Assembly (NCBI RefSeq): GCF_000471905.2
Contig: NW_006494931.1
Span: 4,606,891 to 4,670,890, forward strand
Length of the DNA: 64,000 nucleotides
Source of the DNA: Amborella trichopoda
Lineage: Eukaryota; Streptophyta; Magnoliopsida; Amborellales; Amborellaceae
Reading direction: 5' to 3'
The first letter of the stretch is position 1. Each line of letters opens with the position of its first letter. Made by a program: the position numbers and the translations under genes. The notes beneath the pieces are model-generated. The model searched no databases, was not told where the DNA came from, and worked only from the letters and a program-made list of their open reading frames with translations. Below are positions 11,003-22,300 of the stretch, piece after piece.

Positions 11003-13692
11003 GATTCAAGCCGTCAACCTCAAGAACATGTAGTACCGGGTCGGGGAGGATGTGGGCCTTCATTGCTTAGATCCACATCTAGTAGATTGAGACGTAGTTT
11101 CTCCAGTCTCCTATCCTCTTATAGTCGGTCATCTACTACTCAACGATATGAACCCATAGATGTGTCATCAATGACCCGCGAACCCTCTGGACTTGATCCC
11201 CATAAGTCACAATATCATCAAAAAAAATTTAAATTTTCGTCAGCAGGTGTATTAATAGAAAAAGCGAGAAAGATGATTAACATTTTTTGGTATGCTAATG
11301 CACTGCCATTTAATTTTGCAAGCTCAGACTTCTACCCACAGATGGTAGCTTCTATAGCTGAGGCAGGGCCAGGTGTTAGAGGTCCAACTGCGAAGGAGCT
11401 TGCAGGGCCATGTTTAGAAGCTGTTGTTCATGATGTTGATAAGCATATTGCACAGTTCAAAGACTGTTGGCCAAGTACAGGAGTGACCATCGTGACTGAC
11501 GGTTGGAAGGACAAGTCCCATAGGTATCTTGTCAATTTTTAATAGGTTGCCCTAGGGGCATTGTTTACCACTCTAGCATTGATTTATCAAGAAAGAGATA
11601 TACTGGGAGATTGATATGCGTACACTTAGACAAAATTATAGATGAGGTTGGCCTGAAAATGTGGTCCACGTCGTGACTGATAATGCTGCGAATTGCAGAA
11701 AAGCAGGCTTATTGCTAATGGAGAGAAGACTCAATCTTTATTGGACTCCTTGTGCTGTCCATTGTATTAATTTGATTCTCAAGGAAATAGGGAAGCTGAA
11801 GAGGGTTAAATATTGTATTTTGAAAAGCAAGTTGATTACAAGGTTTATATACAATCACACGTATCTCCATGCTTTGATGAGCACACGTATCTCCATGCTT
11901 TGATGAGGGAGCATTGCATGCGAGAGATTGTCAGGGAGTCCACTACTAGATTCGCTACAGCATTCCTTACGATACAATCGATATTGGTAAACAAGACAGG
12001 ATTGAGGTCAATGATACGCTCTAATGAATGGCAGACTGATAGGGCAGCAATGAGTCAATTTGGAAGGTAGGTTGAAACCACCCTTCTCGATCGGCGGTTC
12101 TTGGCTTGATGTAACCATGTTTCTGTAACTGAACCTTTAGTACAGGTATTGAGGTTAAGTGACTCTGATGATAAACCCACAATGGGGTTTCTGTTCAAAG
12201 CAATGAGACGTGCAAGGGAAGCTATATTTGAGAATAACATATGGAATGAAGAGATATTGGAGGTTGTTGATCGTAGGTGGAGAGACCAACTGCACCAGGA
12301 TATCCATGCAGCAGGTAATTTATGATTCACTGTCGCAATTCATGACACTTTCTCAACTCCGAGAAAAGTTACCGTAATTAATAATATAACAAACCATGTG
12401 CAGGGTTCTTTCTTAATCCACCAAATTTGTACTTCAATCACTTTAGATGATGCAGATATCATGGAGGGGGTAAGAAACTGCATCTACAGGCTTGGACCTG
12501 ATCTTGAAACTCAAATGGAGTGTATGCAACCGGTAAACCATAATCAAAACGTATATGTAATAAAATTTCAATTTACAATAATGAATTGCATTTCTATGTA
12601 GTACTAATTTCTTTTATATGCATCTTGTTATTTCTAGCTTATCGTGTACATGGAAAAAAATGGGGAATTTGCATACAACAATGCCAAAAAAGCAGCTGCA
12701 AAATTGCACCCAAGTTAGTTTTAAGTTAAAACTATTTGAGGTTTTTTTTAAGTTAATTTATTTTCTATTGTTAAGTATTTCTATGTTTGTCTGTGTCAGC
12801 ACAATGGTGGATGATACACGGAATTCGAACAAAGCAATTGCAAAATATTGCCGTTAGAATTTTGAGTCAAACCTGTGCTGCTGCCTCGAGCTGTGAGAGA
12901 AACTGAAGTACATTTCAGTAGATACTCGCCCCGAGGCGGAATAGGTTAAAGACATAAACGTTGCACAAGTTGGTGTACGTTCATTATAATTTGAAATTGA
13001 GAGAGAAACATAAGGAGGAACCCCACAAACTACACGTCGATCAACCTTGATTACATCTTCCGGAGGGACCTCACCGATGAGTGGGTGTCACTAAGGACCC
13101 CACTACTAGACCAAGAGTTTCTTAGTGGGGCAGTTGCCGATATGGATGATAATGTGAATGTTGCTGCATCCAATGAAGGAGACATGTTAATGGACATGGA
13201 TGACGATTATACACAGGATGAGGCACAGGATGATGAAACAAATGGGACAATGAAAAACAATTGGCAAGAACCAGTCATCCAGGAATGTGAACGGGCGCAA
13301 CATGATGCGGTGCCTGATGAACAGGAATATTTAATGAGTTGGCTCGGGAGGAAGTCCAGGCATTGAGGCATAGGAGTTACTCAACAACAAGGGAGAGACG
13401 ATGCCGTAGCCGTCACCGTAAAATGGTTATTCATGATAATGATAATATTGAAGATGCTGAGGGCCATAACACAGAAAAGGGTCGGGGTAATACAGAACAG
13501 GGTGAGGGTCACAAAGAACAGGATGCGGGTAACACAGAACAGGGTGGGGGAGAGCATGAAGGCTGGACGAGTCTAGGAGACTTTGGCCAAGGGGGTGCCA
13601 CAAGAAATATTCCTAACTGGCGAGGGGGCACAACTGCGGCATTACAAACTCCACCAAGCCTTATTCAGATTTTTTGCCCCCGTAAATCCTGA
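11003..13692 (+). pseudogene. hAT-A transposase, decayed
   Basis: Pieces of a plant hAT transposase appear in order. 11063-11542 holds GPTAKELAGPCLE and VTIVTDGWKD, the DUF659-type block with the first catalytic Asp. 11661-11790 holds VVTDNAANCRKAG and WTPCAVHCINL, with the second Asp and the conserved C/H region. 11910-12070 holds VRESTTRFATAFL. 12400-12540 holds a helical segment. 12797-12960 holds the C-terminal dimerisation domain (AQWWMIHG, CAAASSCERN), in which the conserved Trp after CERN has become a stop (tga). Frameshifts and probable introns (gtaaac-like border near 12530) separate them. No BED zinc finger is recognised upstream. The tail to 13692 is acidic and carries short Gly/Gln repeats. 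Confidence 0.88.
13463..13560 (+). repeat. short in-frame repeats in hAT-A transposase tail
   Basis: The frame open at 13339-13692 contains consecutive heptads NTEKGRG, NTEQGEG, HKEQDAG, NTEQGGG. At DNA level these are imperfect 21-base copies of an aacacagaacagggt-type unit. Confidence 0.85.
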
Positions 13693-14079
13693 TAGTGAAA
13701 CACAACAATATCATGATCCCCCTCGCTGCTCTCATTACTACTAGCATTGTTAGTTGGACTTTGTAACTTCATTAATTGAATTAATGTCAAATTCTAAATT
13801 GTCTTGCATATCTTCATAGTATTCAAATATTAATTTATATAAAAAGTTGTTTCAATTTTTTTGTAAGATAAATGTATGTAATATAATAGTATACACTTAA
13901 TCTAAGTTTTTCGATTTATTTTCAATTTTTTTTTAATTGTTTTGGACGTTTTTTACCTTTAAAAAAAAAACTACTTGACCGATTAAAACGGTTAACCGCC
14001 CCGGTTAGTTTGGTTCTGGTTCAAACTGCTCCTAGCCCCAAAACCGATTAACCGTTCTGATTCGATTTTGCGAACATTG

Positions 14080-14087
14080 GTTGGGAG
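14080..14087. repeat. right target-site duplication of hAT-A (GTTGGGAG)
   Basis: Identical to 9518-9525; it is followed directly by CTR9 codons. Confidence 0.95.
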
Positions 14088-16214
14088 AGTTAAAAGCGCC
14101 TCTTCAAATTTCAAAAAAGTTTTGGACGTTTACCCAGAAAATTGTGAGAGTTTGAAGCCTGTTGGGCACATTCATGCTCAGTTTTGGCAGATAGAGAAGG
14201 CCTTGGATACCTTTCGGAAGGCAACAAGAATAGAACCTCGTGATGCATAGGCATTTCTTGAGCTGGGGGAATTGTTAGTATCATCTGATACCGGATGCCC
14301 TGAAAACTGCATGCGGTCTTCTAAAAATAGGTGGCGAAGAAGTATCAATTGAACTGCTCAACAATATTGGTGTCCCCCATTTTGAAAGGGGGGAGTTTGA
14401 GTTGGCTGATCAAACATTTAAGGAGGCACTGGGTGAAGACATTTGGCTCTCTTTCATCGATGGGAAGATATATCCTCCCAGTGTGGATGCTAGAGCATGT
14501 GCTATGCAGTACAAGGACTTTTCATTTTTCCAAAAGCTGGAAGAAGATGACATACCTTTGGAATTGCCATGGGATAAAGTCACAGCACTATTTAATCAAG
14601 CCAGACTGCTTGAGCAGTTGCATGACACTGAAAAAACATGTTTTTTGTACAAGCTAATCTTGTTCAAGTTTCCTGATTATGGGGATGCATATCTGCAGCT
14701 TGCTGCCATTTCTAAATCTCGAAATAATATTCGAATGAGCATTGAATTGATTGGTAATGTACTTAAAGTGAACGAAAAGTGTCCAGATGCTTTATCAATG
14801 CTTGGGAGCCTCGAGTTTAAAGGTGATGATTGGTTTAAGGCAAAAGAGACATTCAAGGCTGCTCGAGAAGCAACAGATGGAAGAGATTCTTCTGCAACCC
14901 TTTCTCTGGGAAACTGGAACTACTTTGCTGCTGTTCGTAATGAGAAAAAGGAGCCTAAGTTGGACGCTGGGAGTTGTATGGAAAAGTTTTGATGCAAAGA
15001 CCTGGTAGTTTATTTGCTGCCAATGGTGTTGGAGTTGTCCTTGTATAGAAAGGTCATTGTGATGTCTGAAAGGACATATTTACTCAGGTGCAAGAAGTAG
15101 CAACAGGTAGCATTTTTTGTTGAGATGCCAGGTGTGTGGGTAAATCTGCTACATGTTTATTTTGCTCAAGGCCTTCAGTTTGCCTTGGCTGTGAAAATGT
15201 ATCAAAATTGCCTGCGAAAAAGTTTTACCATATCACTAACATCCAAGTTCTTCTGTACCTTGCACACACTTATTATGAAGCTGAACAATGGCAAGACTAC
15301 AAGAAAACTTTTATTAGAGTGATTCATTTGCAGCCTTCAAATTATATGCTCCGCTTTGATGCTGTTGTGGCGTTGCAGAAGTTCTTAGCCTCTACTTTAC
15401 AAAAGACACAGGATACCTGATGACATTCGTTTGGCAGTGGCGGAACTGAAAAATGCATTGAGGGAATTTAGCCAACTCTCAGCAGCAACTTGTTATCACT
15501 TCCCTGGATTTGATGAGAAGAAGATAGAGACTCATGCTGGATATTGCAAACATTTACTCAATGCTGCTAAGGTTCATTGTGAGGCAGAGAAGCGCGAAGA
15601 GCAGCCGATTCGCCAGAAACTAGAGGTTGCTCGTCAGCTTGTCTTAGCCAAGTAAGCCCGCCGAAAAGCTGAGGAACAAAGGAAATCTCAGATGGAGAGG
15701 AGAAAGCAAGAGGATGAGCTGAAGCAAGTGATGCGGCAGGAGGAACAGTTTGAGCGTGTGAAGGAACTATGGAGAAGTAAGCATAAAGACCGACCCCATG
15801 CAGAAGATGAAGAGGAGGATGGGCATGGAGAGAAGAAAAAGAAAGAGAAAAGAGAAGGGACAAGCATAATAACCCACTTGCTGAAATAGAGGAGCATGAA
15901 GCCGACATGGAAGAACATGAGGGGAGGAAAATGACGCAAACATGCTCAATGAGAAAGTGGAAGATGGAGAAAATGCTCAAGATGCCTTGAATGCTGCTGG
16001 CCTTGAAAATTTTGATGATCAAGAAGAAATGATGCAGAGTGCTTCGGCGTCGAAGCCTTCTCGGAGGAAGCAAATATGGTCCGAGTCCGAGGATGATGAA
16101 CCAATTGAGAGACCAGCAGCAATTGAGCAACCGCAATCTGATCAAGAGAGTGACAAAGAAATCCCATCTCATGGAAATGGAGCCCATGGGCTTGATGATG
16201 AAGAAGAGGATTGA
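14080..16214 (+). pseudogene. CTR9-like segment 3 (TPR to C-terminus, after hAT insertion)
   Basis: Continues the TPR array (NFKKVLDVYPENCESL, KATRIEPRDA then stop), and in one long frame 14402-14992 covers TFKEALGEDIWLSFIDGK to NWNYFAAVRNEKKEP. Further frames give LFAANGVGVVL, QNCLRK, LLYLAHTYYEAEQWQ, GFDEKKIETHAGYCKHLL, then the coiled-coil tail (RRKAEEQRKSQMERRKQED) and an acidic end with NAAGLENFDD and SESEDDEP. At least six frameshifts or stops interrupt it. The pattern of near-neutral decay over the whole length argues against a functional truncated product. Confidence 0.9.
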
Positions 16215-16261
16215 GAAGTGATTTTTGCTCAATTTTGGAAATTTTCTTGTTCCTTTCTTTT

Positions 16262-16316
16262 TTCGGCTGGGTGGGTGTTGAATTAATTTTGGCTGGGTGG
16301 GTGTTGAATTAATTTT
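16262..16316. repeat. two tandem ~27-bp units after the CTR9-like stop
   Basis: The unit ggctgggtgggtgttgaatt occurs twice, separated by aattt. This is the former 3' untranslated region. Confidence 0.9.
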
Positions 16317-16539
16317 AAGAGGTGAAACACCTAAATGTGCAAAAAGGAAGGCTGATATTGGTCAACATTTTAGAAGCTTGTATGTTGGAGTGGGGTTGGG
16401 AAATGCTAATGTCTTATTTATTTGTAAAGGGACTGAACAAAAATGCTACCTGTTGCTGCTTCTTGCAGGTGTAAAAAACCCTTACGATAGTTTCAAAAAG
16501 ATGCAATTCAGGTGTAGAAAACCCTTATGATAGCCTAAC

Positions 16540-16895
16540 AATCCATTTTCGCCTCTATATAAAATTTAAAGCTTAAAAAATGGTGTAGATTGAATTGATT
16601 TTAATCATTAAATTTTTTTGAAAATACAATCCATATGATGTAGTGTAGATTGAGTTGATTTTAATCATTAAATTTTTTTGAAAATACAGTCCATATGACG
16701 TAGTGTATTACAAGATGTACTACTTTTAAATATAATATATTATAAAATACGATTTACAATCTTATTTTTTTATCCATACATTTTGAAGTTGAGATGATCA
16801 ATTATAAGGATTTTCGAAATCAAAACCTTTTCAGGTCAATTTTTTTGGTGCACCTTACGCCTACAGTATGAAATTGACATGTTATACAAACTTTT
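16540..16895 (+). repeat. dispersed repeat R1, copy 3, with internal duplication
   Basis: Same motif order as 5940-6320 (tagtgtagat, ttacaagatgtactac, atccatacatttt, tacaaactttttc). A ~62-bp block beginning gtgtagattgaattgatttt is duplicated in tandem at about 16582-16705; this duplication is absent from the other two copies. Confidence 0.7.
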
Positions 16896-17706
16896 TCCTT
16901 TATTCATTATTTAGCTTATTCACAGTCGGAAATAAAAGATCCTGCCCCATGAGATTAGTTGGAAGTCGGAACATCTGGTTATTACTTCAATATAATTTGA
17001 TAGTTGTTCAAAAGAATGTATGGGAAATGTGACTAATGAAGTTAAACGAGCAAACGAGTTTTACAGGACATTCAAAGCAGTGCAGACTGCAGTAGGTTGC
17101 CTCCTTATGTCAATTGATAATGAATAACGGACCATATTGATTTCAATTAGTTTCAACGAACTTATTCAAAAATACGAAAAAAGAAATGACAGAAACATTA
17201 GTTTCATCAAAATGGTCTCACACACTTTTCCTTTAGAGAAGTGGAACATTTATGATAGCTTTCTAATGTTCGTAAACTACAGAAAGGCAGAGAACTGGAA
17301 ATCCATGACATGACATACACATTTCCAATAGAATTCAAGAGCAAGTAAGGGATTCTATTAGTTAATACGCATCATTCAGAAGAAGTGCCAAACATCACTC
17401 TGATACATGTATCGTAATACCTTTCAGGGAAAAAAAAATGTATTGTAATATTCTTCCAGAAGGTGTGAGCAATGTAACCATTCTCTTAATACACCCTGTG
17501 GAATCAAATGTAACAAAATGCATTTGTATCAATTACAGTTCTGGAGAGAGATGATAGAAACATACAGATGCATGGGCTTAAGGATCATAGGTCAATATTC
17601 CCCAAGATATGTAACAAGACAATTCTTTTCTGGCTTATCCTGTCCTGTGGAAGATCAATGTGAACCAGCCCCATCACATTGGAAATATACAAGGCCCATC
17701 TCAAAC

Positions 17707-17707
<1 letters not shown>
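16896..17707. other. intergenic, nothing recognised
   Basis: AT-rich sequence between the CTR9 pseudogene and the CT microsatellite. I see no coding signal, repeat terminus or RNA gene. Confidence 0.5.

Positions 17708-17753
<46 letters not shown>
17708..17753. repeat. (CT)n microsatellite, left of assembly gap
   Basis: About 22 CT units run directly into the run of N. Confidence 0.97.
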
Positions 17754-18504
17754 NNNNNNNNNNNNNNNNNNNNNNNNNNNNNNNNNNNNNNNNNNNNNNN
17801 NNNNNNNNNNNNNNNNNNNNNNNNNNNNNNNNNNNNNNNNNNNNNNNNNNNNNNNNNNNNNNNNNNNNNNNNNNNNNNNNNNNNNNNNNNNNNNNNNNNN
17901 NNNNNNNNNNNNNNNNNNNNNNNNNNNNNNNNNNNNNNNNNNNNNNNNNNNNNNNNNNNNNNNNNNNNNNNNNNNNNNNNNNNNNNNNNNNNNNNNNNNN
18001 NNNNNNNNNNNNNNNNNNNNNNNNNNNNNNNNNNNNNNNNNNNNNNNNNNNNNNNNNNNNNNNNNNNNNNNNNNNNNNNNNNNNNNNNNNNNNNNNNNNN
18101 NNNNNNNNNNNNNNNNNNNNNNNNNNNNNNNNNNNNNNNNNNNNNNNNNNNNNNNNNNNNNNNNNNNNNNNNNNNNNNNNNNNNNNNNNNNNNNNNNNNN
18201 NNNNNNNNNNNNNNNNNNNNNNNNNNNNNNNNNNNNNNNNNNNNNNNNNNNNNNNNNNNNNNNNNNNNNNNNNNNNNNNNNNNNNNNNNNNNNNNNNNNN
18301 NNNNNNNNNNNNNNNNNNNNNNNNNNNNNNNNNNNNNNNNNNNNNNNNNNNNNNNNNNNNNNNNNNNNNNNNNNNNNNNNNNNNNNNNNNNNNNNNNNNN
18401 NNNNNNNNNNNNNNNNNNNNNNNNNNNNNNNNNNNNNNNNNNNNNNNNNNNNNNNNNNNNNNNNNNNNNNNNNNNNNNNNNNNNNNNNNNNNNNNNNNNN
18501 NNNN
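17754..18504. other. assembly gap (751 N)
   Basis: All bases are N. Open frames drawn through it are artefacts. Confidence 1.
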
Positions 18505-18510
18505 AACAAC

Positions 18511-18513
<3 letters not shown>

Positions 18514-18543
<30 letters not shown>
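18514..18543. repeat. (CT)n microsatellite, right of assembly gap
   Basis: About 15 CT units in the same orientation as those left of the gap, so the microsatellite or a duplicate of it probably caused the break. Confidence 0.95.
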
Positions 18544-18547
<4 letters not shown>

Positions 18548-18800
18548 CATGAGTTGCCTTCCTGTGTAATTCCCCTAGTGTTCTAATGAACTATCACCAA
18601 CTATTACGCACAATGGGATGCGAAACAAAAGACCCACCTACTTTGTGATATCCTGTACACATGATGTAGCCTTACGAAGGAATGCTATCTGATTTTACTT
18701 TGCATCTTCCATCCATTCCTATTGATGGACATGGAGGAACCAGAAACACCCATGATGCACACAACGTTATTGCTTTTCCACAGTTCAAAGAAATAGGGCA

Positions 18801-19349
18801 TCATCTGGTTGACCCCGATATCCTTATGTCCATAACATCATTGTCAGCATGATCATCATATCTGTGTCTTTCAGGAAGCTGCTTCAATCTCTCAAAAATT
18901 TCATCCAAGGACTCGGAAGAAGAAACTCTTGAAGCAGGTCTGGTCTCCTGAACCTGACGGAGGGGCAAAAACTTCTTGGCTCCTATATTGGCCCTAAAAC
19001 TCTGAAAACTTGTCTTCATCGAAGCCCATGTTGAAATACCAGATAAATTGTTCAATGAATTCCCAGACCCGAACTCGTCGTGCGAGTTGCTAGCCTGAAG
19101 TAAAGAGACGGTACCAGATGATTTGCCTTTGTCTTGGGATCCTGAAGTGGAAGATTTTCTGGCTTGATGTTCTCTAAATGCAGCATACTTGCTTTCGATG
19201 CTTTCTCTGCTGTTGGTGTAATTTCGATTCTCGTCTTTCAAAGTCTTGAAGTGGTTTCCTCTCCCATCCTCTTTGAACATGGTAGCTGTTGTAGATTTCA
19301 TTTCAAAAGTATTTTTCTCAGGAGCCCCATTTTCATTTTTGAACAGTTT
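18801..19349 (-). CDS. LMBR1-like gene, last exon h (cytosolic tail)
   Basis: 549 nt with a pyrimidine-rich acceptor (tcttcttttgtgcag) and stop at 18801-18803. Encodes a hydrophilic tail with TWASMKTSFQSFRANIGAKK, FLPLRQVQETRPASR and SSSESLDEIFERLKQLPERH, the family's conserved C-terminal signature. Confidence 0.96.
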   Translation of the reverse strand, partial: KLFKNENGAPEKNTFEMKSTTATMFKEDGRGNHFKTLKDENRNYTNSRESIESKYAAFREHQARKSSTSGSQDKGKSSGTVSLLQASNSHDEFGSGNSLNNLSGISTWASMKTSFQSFRANIGAKKFLPLRQVQETRPASRVSSSESLDEIFERLKQLPERHRYDDHADNDVMDIRISGSTR

Positions 19350-22300
19350 CTGCACAAAAGAAGAAAATAAGAAATTAACTTAGTCAGATTTTCATCAGCT
19401 GATAAGAGAACAGCAATAATCTCATAACTTCCAAGAAACAATTTGTCCGCATAAAGGCAACCAGAGATTAACAAAGCCAGGGATTGGCAGGGTGCAAGAT
19501 GGTTGGCCATTGACCATCAATCAGAGGTACTCTTAAGCTCAATTTTTTGTATAAGCTCTCAGGTGACTCGGACCTGGAAGCGATCAGAGGTCCTCTGAGA
19601 TGATGAAGCATTCTAATTTCTTATTTGGGGCCAGTTGGTATTTCCATGTCTCTTGGGTGGAACTGGAGTTGTGTGATTGATTAAAGGGAAAGAAATTTCA
19701 CACTGCCAAGGGTGTGCCATTGCATGCCCCTGCACCATTCGATGAAAACAGACAGTGCACAATGTGCTGACACCATGTCAATGTCGCAAATCCCATGTAA
19801 TATGTTTTAATTGGATAATGGACACGTGGCCACTTGCAACTGCAGCCATCTAAAAAAATCAAGGCTGTTTAAATGTTATTGAGCGGGATAGTAAAGAATA
19901 GAGTGGGCCTTGGAGGCTGGCTCCAAATTTTAAAGGAGATTGGGAATATTTGCTCATCGTGCTGTACCTGTTTTTGCATGGTAAGCAGAGTAGCTATTAG
20001 CATGGCAGACAGGCTTGCCAATGTGTGCAACATGTTGTGTCAGTAGGAATGAAACTTGACACATCATGTTTTTTTTTTTTTGATAATTGTTAACATTGTA
20101 TTACTTAAGAGAGTAAAAGTCTACAGGGTGTAGGACTGAAGGCACCCTCACAGGGTGACTAACAGTAAAAATATACACTAGTCGTCCATTCTCGCTATAG
20201 GCTTATAAGATTCGCCCAATACAAGATATACAATGAGATTTACAAAAATAAAAACTGAGCTGTGGCATGCCCGTATGGCGACGGGCTATGTAGTAAGGCT
20301 GTAGTCCTGAACAAAAAAGGAGTTGAACCTGGCCTGGATATCCATATGCAAGCTAGCTCCCTCCTTTATCAGTAGATCCACGAGATTGCTGGACATCCTC
20401 CAAGTATGCTGCCATGAGATGCTCATACCCCTGCAGATATGGGAAATTTTATCAAAGATGGAGGACAGCTGCCAAGGTGGAGGGGACAAGCCTCTTGCCC
20501 AAGATATGGTGTTCAAGGAATCTCCTTCCACAATCAGTGTTGTGCCCCAGGATGGATTGAGGTTTCTCAAACCCAATAGTAGAGCCATAACTTCTGCATA
20601 TTGGGAATCATAGGTCCCTAGATGCACCGAAAAGGTGAAGAGGATGTTTCGCTGGCAATCTCTTAAAACACCCCCTGCGCCTGAAGGGCCAGGATTACCT
20701 AGAGAGCAGCCGTCGAAGTTAAGCTTGATGCTGCCATCTGGTGGTGGTTGCCAGTTATTAGCTCTTAAGGGTTTGGAAGGCCTGTGGTTAAGGACATTTT
20801 TCCATTGAGAGAGAAGGGTGTTCCTAGAAAGGCCCAAAAAAGTCTTGTGATTTGAAGCCCAAAAGGTGGTCCACGAGACAATCTTGTGGAAGAGAGCTAG
20901 CAGTAGTAGCTGAGCACCATTGAAAATTTTGTTATTCCTTTCCAACCATAAAGTCCAAATGGTGGCAGCTACAGTAGCCTTCCATAATGATTTTCCAGCC
21001 AAGAGCCACTGAGAATCAAAGTTGTGAGCGATCAAAGCACGGACCGTGGGTGGGGTGACCCATTGGATACCAAAAAGTTGAAGCACATGGGACCAAAGTT
21101 TATGGGAAAAGTCACAAAGGATGAAAAGATGGGGGTTAGATTCCTCTGCGCAGAGAAATAGAGCACATCTGTTGCGTGTGGAGAGGCCTCTTTTTGTAAT
21201 TGGTAAAATGTGAGGGCTCTTTGAGAGCAGGCAATCCAACTAAAGAACTGAATCTTTGGTGGAGCGATAGTGGACCACACTTTAGGCAGGATAGAGGTGG
21301 GATTGAGAGGCAAGGTTGGGTGAGAATTTTGTAAAAAAAAGCTACTGAAAAGAGGCATGAGGGGGATAGGCTCCATACAATAGTGTCACTCCCAAAAGAT
21401 GGGAGGAAGTGAGAGGAAAGGGCACGCAGAAGTTGTTGGAATTGGATGCTCTCATCATCTGAGAAGTTTCTACGAAAAGAGGGACTCCATTTCTCCGGCT
21501 GCCAGAGAGAGGTATTTCCTCGGCGATGGAGTTTCTGTCAGAAGAAAGTGAAAAGAGGGTAGGGAAAGCCTTGCACAAGGGGGATGTGCCAAGCCAAATA
21601 TCTATCCAGAATTTGACCCTGAAGCCTTCTCTGGCATGGAATCTAATGTGCATTCTGAACTGTGGCAGTGATGAGGCTAAGGACAACCACACTCCTGCCA
21701 CCCTGTGTTTTTGAATCCTCTCTGGTACCCAAATTTCATCCCGTATATTGTATTTGGTACGCAACACCTGAGCCCAGAGAGATTCAGGTTGAGGGGCTAA
21801 GCGCCACCACCATTTTCCTAGGAGAGCAGTATTATGTTTTCTGAGGGTCCGAGTCCCTAAACCCCCTTGCTTTCTTGGTAGGAAGATGTTTTCCCATGCT
21901 ACAAGGTGGAATTTGGTCTTCTCTGCCTGGCCCAACCAAAGAAAATTTCGCATAAGTTGTTCTATGCGGTTGGCCACCTGTGCTGGCATCTGGAACAGGG
22001 ACCTGAAGTAGACTCGAGTGCTTGCCAGAGTAGCCTTGATCAAAATTACTCTACTCGCTGGGGAGAGGTATTTGCCTTTCCAAGTGGCAAGGCGCCTCTC
22101 TACTTTTTCTAGGACCTGAGACCAGAGTCTTTTTTTGGGTTTCCCAAACCCAAAGGAAGGCCCAGGTAGGTGGAAGGGAGATCTTCCACTTTGCAATCCC
22201 AGTCTGGGATGAGGACACGAACCTCGGCATTTGTCATGGCAACCCCCATCATTTTGGACTTCTTCATGTTAAGTGTGTCTATTTCCTCTCGGGAGGCGTC

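Larger units (their letters stand above)
9526..14079 (+). mobile_element. hAT-A: complete 4554-bp hAT transposon inserted in the CTR9 copy
   Basis: The left end CAGTGTTCGAAAAAC and the reverse complement of the right end CAATGTTCGCAAAATC are imperfect terminal inverted repeats of hAT type. They are bordered by a perfect 8-bp duplication. Inside is a decayed hAT transposase on the plus strand (about 11.0-13.7 kb). The first and last ~250 bp are rich in accggt/gccggt motifs, likely transposase-binding subterminal repeats. Deleting the element and one duplication rejoins CTR9 codons in phase (LKLGELKS). This element belongs to a different family from the hAT copies at 42.8, 43.9 and 58.6 kb, which have other termini. 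Confidence 0.95.
7829..16214 (+). pseudogene. CTR9 homologue (Paf1 complex subunit), disrupted
   Basis: CTR9 is the tetratricopeptide-repeat scaffold of the nuclear Paf1 complex, which travels with RNA polymerase II and supports histone H2B ubiquitylation and H3K4 methylation; the Arabidopsis gene is VIP6/ELF8. The copy can be followed from the start (MACIYIPVQNSEEEVR) through the TPR region (CRYKLGQFDKARQAF, NYLANHFFFT, LSLGNWNYFAA, KMYQNCL) to the Glu/Lys-rich tail and a stop at 16212-16214. It is broken by many single-base frameshifts, stops (for example Q to stop at 9510-9512 and A*AF at 14248-14250), a 0.66 kb insertion and a 4.55 kb hAT insertion. No intron is evident anywhere in ~3.1 kb of coding sequence, so a retrocopy is possible, but no poly(A) tail or flanking duplication was found. 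It lies tail to tail with the LMBR1-like gene. Confidence 0.92.

Noticed and set aside
17518-18586. Long open frames of ~280-340 codons on both strands
   Set aside because: They run through the 751-N gap and a CT microsatellite; no real sequence supports them.
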